DNA of 6,032 bases from an uncultured Chthoniobacterales bacterium (GTDB taxonomy: Bacteria > Verrucomicrobiota > Verrucomicrobiae > Chthoniobacterales > UBA10450), in contig CATPCN010000170.1 in the NCBI GenBank assembly GCA_955652855.1, forward strand, positions 1-6,032. Reading direction: 5' to 3'. The position numbers and the translations under genes are program-made. How positions within the stretch are numbered: position 1 is the first letter of the stretch; every line of letters begins with the position of its first letter. This document shows positions 1 through 6,032 of this stretch, in pieces. Under the pieces are notes generated by a model. It was not told where the DNA came from and ran no database searches. It was given only the letters and a program-made list of their open reading frames with translations.

Positions 1-2
1 AA

Positions 3-1226
3 GCCGGGAGGACACGGCTGGCAGCACATCTGATCGAGTTGGCGAGCAACACCGCGCCGGCGTCCGCGGATATTCAGGCCATGCGCGCGAAGGTCTACGC
101 GCAATGCACGGCGGCGGAGACATCCCTGATCGGCAAAGCAATCTTCGAGGTCTATCGGCGGGATGCGGAGGCTCGATCATCCGCATACCAAGGGTCGGAA
201 AACTTGATTTCCGCTGCGCGCGAACGTCTCCGCCTGTGGGATGTGTCGGAGCGGGAAATCCAAACTTTGGAAACGGAAGGAAAGATCAAGCGCGCGATCA
301 CGGTCTACTCGCCTATAACCGGAGTCGTAACGGAGCGGACGGCTTATCACCATGGGACCTTCGTCGATCCATCGAAGGACCTGTTTACGATTGTCGACCT
401 TTCGCAAGTCTGGGTATTGGGCGAGGTGTATGAAAACGATATCCCGCTGATCAGAACTGGACAAATGGCGGAAATCGAGCTTTCCTACTCAGGTGCGGGA
501 CGGACGATGCGGGGACGGGTCGATTTCATTTATCCGTTCCTCGATCCGAAGACCCGTACCGTGCAAGTCCGGATTCGATTCCAGAATCCCAATCTGTCAC
601 TCAAACCGGAGATGTTCGTGAACATCAGCATGTCCGTCTCTTTGGGCCGGCAAGTCCTCATCCCCCAGGACGCGCTAATGGATACGGGCACCGAACAATA
701 CGTCTTCATTGACAAGGGCGACGGTTACGTTCAACCCCGGAAGGTGAAGGTCAGCGCGGAAGCGGGCGAGAAAGTAGGCATCGAACAGGGTCTCAAGCCT
801 GGTGAGCGAGTGGTGACGGGAGCTAATTTTGTTGTCGATTCCGAAAGCCGGCTAAAGGGGGCATTTGCGGGAATGGGCTCGCCTTCTCAGGCGCCCGCGG
901 GTGCGGCAGCCGACGCGAAGCAGAGCATTTCCGTTGTGGTTCTCGATCCCAAGACTGCCAAGACCGGAATGAATGCGATCCGGGTCCTGGTCAAGGACGC
1001 CAGTGGCAAGCCAATCACAGGTGCACAAGTAGACGTCGGTCTCTTGATGCCTCAGATGGGCAGCATGGCATCGATGAGTTCAAAGGCCATGCTGGCGGAA
1101 TCGGGAAACGGTGTCTATGCGGGCCAAATCGACTTTCGAATGGCGTGGACCTGGCAGACCACCGTGACGGTCCGAAAGAACGGAAGTGTCATCGGCGTGG
1201 CTCAAACCAACATCACGGCCCGTTAA
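3..1226 (+). CDS. cusB: CusB-like RND efflux periplasmic adaptor (membrane fusion protein) with C-terminal FixH/YtkA-like domain, 5' end outside window
   Basis: This is the periplasmic adaptor of a tripartite heavy-metal efflux pump, linking the inner-membrane RND pump to an outer-membrane channel. The frame is open to the left edge with no stop, so the gene is 5'-partial; a TTG at 39 is an internal Leu codon, not a convincing start. Numbering residues from that codon, I see: a helical hairpin region (1-85) ending in the CusB-like AARERLRLWDVSE; a lipoyl-type half motif SPITGVVTER (91-100); a beta-barrel part with VWVLGEV (124-130) and the family signature LDPKTRTVQVR; a membrane-proximal part with VLIPQDALMDTGTEQ (206-220) and GLKPGERVVTGANFVVDSES (251-270); an Ala/Gly/Pro linker (about 281-296); and an extra domain (297-395). 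That last domain resembles FixH/YtkA and carries a Met cluster (M337, M340, M343, M346, M351). The signal peptide would lie outside the window. The gene sits 12 bases upstream of the pump gene. The family is secure; copper/silver specificity is inferred from the pump. Confidence 0.93.
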   Translation, partial: AGRTRLAAHLIELASNTAPASADIQAMRAKVYAQCTAAETSLIGKAIFEVYRRDAEARSSAYQGSENLISAARERLRLWDVSEREIQTLETEGKIKRAITVYSPITGVVTERTAYHHGTFVDPSKDLFTIVDLSQVWVLGEVYENDIPLIRTGQMAEIELSYSGAGRTMRGRVDFIYPFLDPKTRTVQVRIRFQNPNLSLKPEMFVNISMSVSLGRQVLIPQDALMDTGTEQYVFIDKGDGYVQPRKVKVSAEAGEKVGIEQGLKPGERVVTGANFVVDSESRLKGAFAGMGSPSQAPAGAAADAKQSISVVVLDPKTAKTGMNAIRVLVKDASGKPITGAQVDVGLLMPQMGSMASMSSKAMLAESGNGVYAGQIDFRMAWTWQTTVTVRKNGSVIGVAQTNITAR

Positions 1227-1231
1227 AGAGG
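1227..1231 (+). promoter_or_regulatory. Ribosome binding site for the GTG-started RND pump gene
   Basis: AGAGG lies directly after the adaptor stop codon (TAA, 1224-1226) and 7 bases before GTG 1239. This spacing supports GTG as the true start. So does the protein beginning MINRIIEFSAHNR, which matches the usual CusA/CzcA N-terminus just before transmembrane segment 1. Confidence 0.7.
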
Positions 1232-1238
1232 CGAACCA

Positions 1239-4200
1239 GTGATCAATCGCATCATCGAATTTTCCGCGCACAATCGAGTGCTGATTGTCGTCTTCACGAT
1301 CTGCCTGACTCTCTACGGCGTTTGGTCCCTGCGCACTATTCCCGTTGATGCCATACCCGATCTGTCAGATCCGCAAGTCATCATCTACACGGAGTGGCCC
1401 GGCCGTAGTCCCGACCTGATCGAGGCTCAAGTCACATATCCGATCATCTCCGCAATGCTGGCCGCGCCGCACGTGAGCGTAGTGCGGGGAAGCTCGGATT
1501 ATGGCTTCTCCTACGTCTACGTGATTTTCGACGAAGGCACCGACATCTATTGGGGACGCACGCGGGTGCTCGAATACATGAGCAAGATTGCCGGCCAACT
1601 CCCGGAGGGTGTGTCACCCAAACTCGGGCCGGATGCAACTGGCGTTGGCTGGGCTTTTCAATACGCACTCGTGGACAAGACGGGGCAAAACAACCTTCAA
1701 CAAATGCGTTCTTTCAACGACTGGTACTTACGTTACTGGCTTTCGAGCGTACCGGGAGTGGCTGAGGTTGCAACGGTCGGCGGATTTGTGAAGCAGTATC
1801 AGGTGAACGTCGATCCCAATCGCCTGCTCGCATTCAAAGTACCCCTCACGCAAGTGATGGATGCAGTGCGCAACGGCAATAACGAGGTGGGCGCTCGCAG
1901 CCTGGAGATGACGGGCAAAGAATACGTTGTGCGGGGACGCGGCTACATCCAGTCTTTAGCCGATATTCAGAATCTTGCCGTCGCTGTTGGCAACAACGGT
2001 ACGCCGATCCGCGTGCGCGACGTTGCGCGTGTCGAACTAGGACCCGAAATGCGCCGGGGAGTCGCGGAACTGAATGGCGAAGGTGAGGTTACCGGCGGGA
2101 CCGTCGTCGTCCGGCATGGCCAAAACGTGCGGGAAGTGCTCCAGCAGGTGAAGAACAAACTGACTGAAGTGAAGTCCAGCTTGCCGCCCGGAGTTGAGGT
2201 TGTGACAACATACGACCGCTCGGATCTGATCGACCGGTCGATCGACACGTTGCGGCATACATTAATCGAAGAACTGCTGATCGTCAGTCTGGTGATTCTG
2301 ATTTTTCTTTGGCATATTCCGAGCGCCATCATCCCCATTCTCACGATTCCGATCGCGGTGATTCTTTCATTCATTCCGATGCAGGCGGTCGGATTGACGG
2401 CCAACATCATGTCGCTCGGAGGTATTGCGATCGCCATTGGAGCGATGGTGGACGCCTCCATCGTGGTGGTGGAGCAAACGCACAAGAAGCTGGAGCACTG
2501 GCAGGCGGAAGGCCGGCCGGGGTCAGCGTCGCAAGTAATTATCGAGGCAGTGAAGGAGGTTGGAGGACCCAGTTTCTTTTCACTCCTGGTAATTGCGGTT
2601 TCGTTTATGCCGATCTTCGCATTGCAATACCAGGAAGGCCGTCTGTTCAAACCACTTGCTTTCACGAAAAACTTCTCCATCATGATCGCAGCCGTATTGG
2701 CCATTACCCTCGATCCGGCCATCCGGCTCCTGTTCATGAAAGCCCGTGACTTTCAGTTCCACCCCCGGTGGATTTCCAGGATTGCAAACGCGGTGCTGGT
2801 CGGGAAGTTTCACAACGAGGAAAAGCACCCGATCAGCCGGCCTCTGATGCGTATCTACCATCCAATCGTCCGAGCGGTGCTGAAACTCAGGTGGCTGGTC
2901 GTCATTGCGGCTCTCATAGTCGTGCTGATCACCATTCCGGTCTATCTGCGGCTCGGGTCCGAGTTTATGCCTCCGCTCAATGAAGGATCGATTCTCTATA
3001 TGCCGATCACACTGCCGGGCATCGGGATCACTGAGGCCACGAAGTATTTACAGATTCAGGACAAGCTCTTGCGCCAGTTCCCAGAGATTCAAAGCGTCTA
3101 CGGGAAAATCGGGAAGTCGGACAGCGCGACTGACCCGGCGCCGCTCAGCATGGCGGAGACCACGCTGGTCGTTAAGCCGGAGAGCGAATGGCCTAAGGAA
3201 CATAAGACGCGCTGGTATTCGAACTGGGCTCCTGTATGGGCTAAGGCGCAGCTTGCAAGATGGTGGCCCGAAGAGAAACCAATCAGTTGGGAAGAGTTGA
3301 TCGAGCAACTCGACCGGGCGGTACAGATTCCTTCATTCGCGAACGCCTGGCTGTTTCCCATCCGGACGCGCATCGACATGATCACCACCGGCATTCGCAC
3401 CCCCGTCGGCGTCAAAGTGATGGGACCAAAGCTGGAGACCATCCAAGAGATCGGTTTGCAGGTTGAGCGCGTGCTGCAAGACGTCCCTGGGACACGCAGC
3501 GCCTTCTTCGAACGCGTCACCGGCGGATATTACATCGATTACCAGATCAAGCGAACGGAAGCCGCGCGCTACAACCTCAGCGTCGCTCAGGTGAATCAAA
3601 TTATAGAGGCGACTGTGGGAGGGCAGAACGTCACGACCACGGTGGAGGGCCGCGAGCGGTATCCGGTCAATGTGCGGTATGCCCGCGGCCTTCGCGACAA
3701 CCTCTCGAAATTGAGCCGCATTCTCATTCCAACACCGGACGGCGCACAGGTGCCGATTTCCGAGTTGGCCGATCTCACCGTCCGCACCGGCGCTCCGATG
3801 ATCAAAAACGAAGAGGGGTTCCTCGCGGGATTTGTCTATGTCGATACGAAGGGTGTGGATCTGGGCAGCTTTGTCGCCGCCGCACAGCGTGCAGTGGCGC
3901 AGAATGTTCATCTTCCTCCGGGATATCAACTGGTTTGGAGCGGCCAATACGAATACCTCCAGCGCGCGGCTCAACGGCTGAAGATCGTGGTTCCAATCAC
4001 GCTCCTGATCGTCTTGTTGCTGCTGTACTTCAATACCGGATCGTTCGCGAAGACTCTCATTATCCTTCTCGCGGTGCCATTTTCTGCGGTAGGCGCGATT
4101 TGGCTGCTCTATCTGCTGGGCTACAACATGAGCGTTGCAGTCTGGGTGGGATTGATTGCACTGCTCGGCGTGGATGCTGAAACCGGCGTGTTCATGCTGC

Positions 4201-4514
4201 TGTATCTGGAACTCGCATACGACCAACGCAAGCGGTCCGGTCAAATGCGGAACATGGGCGACCTTCGGGCGGCAATCGAAGATGGCGCGGTGAAACGTCT
4301 GCGGCCCAAGGTGATGACCGTTGCCGTAATGTTCCTGGGCCTGGTTCCCATCATGTGGTCGCACGGCGCGGGTTCGGACGTGATGCGGCGCATTGCGGCT
4401 CCCATGGTCGGCGGCATCTTCACATCGTTCTTGCTGGAACTCTTGGTTTATCCCGCCGTTTACGAAATCTGGAAAGGCTTTGAAGTCCGCAAGCTTGCGA
4501 GGGAGGCCGAATGA
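1239..4514 (+). CDS. cusA: CusA-like heavy-metal efflux RND pump, Cu(I)/Ag(I) type
   Basis: This is the inner-membrane proton-driven pump of the HME-RND family, exporting metal from periplasm (and perhaps cytoplasm) through the CusBC-type complex. It is complete at 1,091 residues, slightly longer than E. coli CusA (about 1,047). The RND plan is visible: TM1 (about 12-32), a large periplasmic loop with GPDATGVGW, TM2-TM6 (about 340-499), TM7 (about 552-572), a second periplasmic loop, and TM8-TM12 (about 917-1074). Met588 (LYMPITLPG), Met638 (LSMAETT) and Met714 (RIDMITTGI) align by context with the E. coli CusA metal triad M573/M623/M672. Asp405 (GAMVDAS), Glu981 (DAETGV) and Lys1024 (LRPKVMT) match its proton-relay residues. 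Two insertions stand out: a Trp-rich stretch (about 651-684) between Met638 and Met714, and a longer cytoplasmic TM6-TM7 linker (about 500-535). TM6 contains LDPAIR, with charged D492 and R496. The next gene overlaps by four bases. Some annotators would call it CzcA; the Met triad argues for Cu/Ag over Zn/Co/Cd. Confidence 0.96.
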   Translation: MINRIIEFSAHNRVLIVVFTICLTLYGVWSLRTIPVDAIPDLSDPQVIIYTEWPGRSPDLIEAQVTYPIISAMLAAPHVSVVRGSSDYGFSYVYVIFDEGTDIYWGRTRVLEYMSKIAGQLPEGVSPKLGPDATGVGWAFQYALVDKTGQNNLQQMRSFNDWYLRYWLSSVPGVAEVATVGGFVKQYQVNVDPNRLLAFKVPLTQVMDAVRNGNNEVGARSLEMTGKEYVVRGRGYIQSLADIQNLAVAVGNNGTPIRVRDVARVELGPEMRRGVAELNGEGEVTGGTVVVRHGQNVREVLQQVKNKLTEVKSSLPPGVEVVTTYDRSDLIDRSIDTLRHTLIEELLIVSLVILIFLWHIPSAIIPILTIPIAVILSFIPMQAVGLTANIMSLGGIAIAIGAMVDASIVVVEQTHKKLEHWQAEGRPGSASQVIIEAVKEVGGPSFFSLLVIAVSFMPIFALQYQEGRLFKPLAFTKNFSIMIAAVLAITLDPAIRLLFMKARDFQFHPRWISRIANAVLVGKFHNEEKHPISRPLMRIYHPIVRAVLKLRWLVVIAALIVVLITIPVYLRLGSEFMPPLNEGSILYMPITLPGIGITEATKYLQIQDKLLRQFPEIQSVYGKIGKSDSATDPAPLSMAETTLVVKPESEWPKEHKTRWYSNWAPVWAKAQLARWWPEEKPISWEELIEQLDRAVQIPSFANAWLFPIRTRIDMITTGIRTPVGVKVMGPKLETIQEIGLQVERVLQDVPGTRSAFFERVTGGYYIDYQIKRTEAARYNLSVAQVNQIIEATVGGQNVTTTVEGRERYPVNVRYARGLRDNLSKLSRILIPTPDGAQVPISELADLTVRTGAPMIKNEEGFLAGFVYVDTKGVDLGSFVAAAQRAVAQNVHLPPGYQLVWSGQYEYLQRAAQRLKIVVPITLLIVLLLLYFNTGSFAKTLIILLAVPFSAVGAIWLLYLLGYNMSVAVWVGLIALLGVDAETGVFMLLYLELAYDQRKRSGQMRNMGDLRAAIEDGAVKRLRPKVMTVAVMFLGLVPIMWSHGAGSDVMRRIAAPMVGGIFTSFLLELLVYPAVYEIWKGFEVRKLAREAE
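4500..4506 (+). promoter_or_regulatory. Ribosome binding site for the small exported protein gene
   Basis: AGGGAGG sits inside the last codons of the pump gene, 4 bases before ATG 4511. It is a strong purine-rich site and, with the ATGA stop/start overlap, supports this start and translational coupling. Confidence 0.65.
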
Positions 4515-5173
4515 GGTTCGTGAAAGTTTTTGCTTTGATAGTGCTGTCCGTGTCACTTGCAATTTCGGCCGGCAACGATTCGTTCGATCTGAAGGTCGCA
4601 CGCGTGCGGACACTGCGGGATCAGCCTGGCGATCTTCACATTGACGCGCGAGGCCTCACCTTTCGATCCATCGATGGTAAAACCAACATCATGATCGCGA
4701 TGGAAGACCTGCGCGAGGCAGACGTCGCCAATTCACACGCACTCCACTTCCAAACATACGAAGTCGAAAAGTGGAAGCCCGTTGAGCGGCGTGAATATAC
4801 ATTTCGCGCGCAACCAGATGCGCCTATCGAAGAACTCGCTAAATTTCTCACGGCCCACGTTCACCGCCCCGTCGTCGGCCACTATCCGGAGGGCTCTCAA
4901 TTCCAAGTCGCCGCCTTCCATAGACGAACGCTCGGTGGCACCAACGGAATGCTTGAAATCGGGCAGGACTCGATTCAGTTCGTCAGTGAAAAACCCGCGG
5001 ACTCGCGAACCTGGTTGTATCGAGACATTGAAACCATCGGACGGCCGGACTCATTCCGCTTCCGCGTCACGACAAAACGCGAAACCTACGTATTCGAGCT
5101 AAAGACCGAGCTTTCAGAGGCCGCATATCAGTTAGCTTGGAGCAACATTTACGGCCTCGAAAGGAGAAGATGA
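4511..5173 (+). CDS. Predicted exported protein of unknown function with two related PH-like halves
   Basis: I do not recognise a named family. The 220-residue product begins with a typical signal peptide: basic start MRFVK, then a hydrophobic core (residues 6-18) and probable cleavage near Ala20, so it should be periplasmic or surface-exposed. No second membrane segment, lipobox cysteine or any cysteine at all is seen. Two halves look related. Residues 40-118 start GDLHIDARGLTFRS and end in a helix-like EELAKFLTAHV. Residues 146-216 start GMLEIGQDSIQFVSEK and end in SEAAYQLAWSNIYGL. Each reads as several short beta strands followed by one amphipathic helix, the pattern of a pleckstrin-homology-like fold; this is inferred by eye. 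A few histidines cluster at 116-124. It has no Met-rich or CxxC metal site, so a role as chaperone is not supported. The start overlaps the pump stop (ATGA) and its stop overlaps the ATPase start (ATGA), so it is probably co-expressed with the copper transporters. A structural, sensory or envelope-stress role is possible but unproven. Confidence 0.85.
   Translation: MRFVKVFALIVLSVSLAISAGNDSFDLKVARVRTLRDQPGDLHIDARGLTFRSIDGKTNIMIAMEDLREADVANSHALHFQTYEVEKWKPVERREYTFRAQPDAPIEELAKFLTAHVHRPVVGHYPEGSQFQVAAFHRRTLGGTNGMLEIGQDSIQFVSEKPADSRTWLYRDIETIGRPDSFRFRVTTKRETYVFELKTELSEAAYQLAWSNIYGLERRR
5161..5166 (+). promoter_or_regulatory. Ribosome binding site for the P-type ATPase gene, with two candidate start codons
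   Basis: AAGGAG lies 3 bases before ATG 5170 and 12 bases before a second in-frame ATG at 5179. The first spacing is short and the second long. The ATGA overlap with the preceding gene favours 5170 through translational coupling. The choice changes only the first three residues (MKR). Confidence 0.55.
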
Positions 5174-6032
5174 AGCGTATGATCAAGGAAGAATCTATCT
5201 CGCCATGGGAAACTGATCCCGTTTGTGGCATGAATGTAAATCCGAGCAAGGCAGCTGGAAAGCAGGAATATCAGGGCGAGACTTACTATTTCTGCAGCTT
5301 TGGCTGCGCAGAAAAGTTCCGCGCCCACCCAGACCGTTATCTGAAGCCAAAGGAGCCGACTCGGCACGCGCGCGCAGGAACCACGACGGGGGGGCAGACC
5401 AAATACACCTGCCCCATGCATCCCGAAGTACGGCAACGGGGACCCGGTAGCTGCCCAAAATGCGGCATGGCGCTTGAGCCCACTGTACTAGTGCCCGTCG
5501 CCAAGAAAACGGAATATACCTGCCCGATGCATCCGCAGATTGTACGTTCCGAGCCTGGAGCGTGCCCGATCTGCGGCATGGCACTGGAACCGCGCGAGGT
5601 GACGGGCGAGGAAACCAATCAGGAACTGGTGGACATGACCCGCCGGTTCTGGATTAGCTTGGCGCTCACCGTGCCCACGCTGCTACTGATGGTTTCTTCG
5701 TTTGTTCCGGGCGACCCGCTCAAGCACCTGCTCGGATCGAGTCCGTCGCTCTGGCTTGAATTTGCGCTCGCGACACCCGTCGTGCTCTGGGGCGGCTGGC
5801 CATTCTTCGAGCGAGGTTGGACGTCGGTCATAAACCGGCATTTGAATATGTTCACGCTGATCGCGCTTGGAACGGGCGCTGCCTATTTCTACAGTGTGGC
5901 CGCTCTTCTTTTTCCGGGATTCATTCCGGCATCGTTCCGAGACATGGAAGGAGCCTTGGCAATCTATTTTGAGCCTGCTTCCGTCATCGTGACTTTGGTT
6001 CTGCTCGGCCAAGTGCTTGAACTACGTGCCAG
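5170..6032 (+). CDS. P1B-type copper-translocating ATPase with YHS and two HMBD metal-binding domains, 3' end outside window
   Basis: This is the N-terminal 287 residues of a copper-exporting P-type ATPase (CopA/CopB/SilP group), open to the right edge. It would use ATP to move Cu(I), or perhaps Ag(I), across the inner membrane. In order: a YHS domain (about 16-58) with DPVCGM, and C42/C46 in FCSFGC; a linker; then two copies of the short heavy-metal-binding domain, YTCPMHP...PGSCPKCGMALEP (79-104) and YTCPMHP...PGACPICGMALEP (116-141). The membrane part starts with TRRFW at 157 and has hydrophobic segments at about 160-180, 195-213, 225-248 and 264-283. The family signature LNMFTLIALGTGAAYFYS (225-242) and VTLVLLGQVLELRA at the edge fit P1B ATPases. 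The TGE, CPC and DKTG motifs expected in the rest of the protein are outside the window, so activity cannot be judged. There is no classical GMTCxxC domain in the visible part. The start is ATG 5170, overlapping the upstream stop; ATG 5179 is the alternative. Confidence 0.94.
   Translation, partial: MKRMIKEESISPWETDPVCGMNVNPSKAAGKQEYQGETYYFCSFGCAEKFRAHPDRYLKPKEPTRHARAGTTTGGQTKYTCPMHPEVRQRGPGSCPKCGMALEPTVLVPVAKKTEYTCPMHPQIVRSEPGACPICGMALEPREVTGEETNQELVDMTRRFWISLALTVPTLLLMVSSFVPGDPLKHLLGSSPSLWLEFALATPVVLWGGWPFFERGWTSVINRHLNMFTLIALGTGAAYFYSVAALLFPGFIPASFRDMEGALAIYFEPASVIVTLVLLGQVLELRA
5404..5592 (+). repeat. Tandem duplicated heavy-metal-binding domain (HMBD) coding repeat
   Basis: Two 26-codon units (5404-5481 and 5515-5592) encode nearly the same motif: YTCPMHP, then PGxCPxCGMALEP. 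They are separated by an 11-residue linker, giving a 37-residue period. Each unit holds three cysteines, one histidine and two methionines in the same places, consistent with soft-metal binding. The DNA copies differ at many third positions, so this is an old domain duplication within the ATPase gene, not a recent DNA repeat. Confidence 0.85.

Noticed and set aside
39..41. TTG as the start codon of the adaptor
   Set aside because: The same frame stays open to the window edge, no ribosome site stands before it, and a CusB-type protein needs a signal peptide and an N-terminal lipoyl half that would be upstream.
1227..1238. Possible promoter or terminator between adaptor and pump genes
   Set aside because: The gap is only 12 bases, has no inverted repeat or T-run, and is occupied by the ribosome binding site.
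1967..2737. Open frame of about 256 codons on the - strand inside the pump gene
   Set aside because: Low-complexity Ser/Thr/Arg/Ile translation mirrors the pump's codons; no family match and no independent upstream signals.
3333..4613. Long open frame on the - strand opposite the 3' half of the pump gene
   Set aside because: It lies antisense to well-conserved pump sequence, its translation is rich in Arg, His and Gln with no recognisable domain, and it is explained by codon bias of the real gene.
5195..5584. Open frames on the - strand opposite the ATPase N-terminus
   Set aside because: They are antisense to the YHS and HMBD motifs, which are unmistakable on the + strand.
5404..5592. Possible CRISPR-like or mobile DNA repeat
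   Set aside because: Only two copies, both in frame with matching protein motifs and differing at many bases; it is a protein domain duplication.

Overview
This window is almost entirely coding, all on the + strand. It looks like an internal piece of a bacterial copper/silver detoxification operon from a Gram-negative (double-membrane) organism with moderately high G+C. The double membrane is inferred because a tripartite RND efflux system only makes sense with a periplasm and outer membrane. The sequence style (a CusB-like adaptor with a C-terminal FixH/YtkA-like extension, a CusA-like pump with a tryptophan-rich insertion, and a YHS-plus-double-HMBD copper ATPase) recalls Acidobacteriota. 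That placement is a weak inference, because no marker gene is present.

Layout: (1) 3-1226, the 3' portion of a CusB-type periplasmic adaptor, cut by the left window edge. (2) 1239-4514, a complete CusA-type RND pump of 1,091 residues that starts with GTG. (3) 4511-5173, a small predicted exported protein of unknown function with two related halves. (4) 5170-6032, the N-terminal 287 residues of a P1B-type copper-transporting ATPase, cut by the right edge. The gap between genes 1 and 2 is 12 bases. Genes 2/3 and 3/4 both overlap by ATGA. No promoter, terminator, RNA gene, mobile element or CRISPR array is visible, and no non-coding stretch exceeds about 12 bases.

How the genes probably work together: the P-type ATPase would pump Cu(I) from cytoplasm to periplasm. 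The CusA/CusB pair, with an outer-membrane channel presumably encoded outside the window, would expel periplasmic Cu(I)/Ag(I) from the cell. The substrate call rests on three methionines of the pump (M588, M638, M714) that align by context with the metal-binding triad of E. coli CusA, and on conserved proton-relay residues (D405, E981, K1024). The adaptor ends in a domain with a methionine cluster that could act as a built-in metal-handling module. The small exported protein is the one component without a known role. Its translation appears coupled to both neighbours, so it is the best candidate for an undescribed part of the system.
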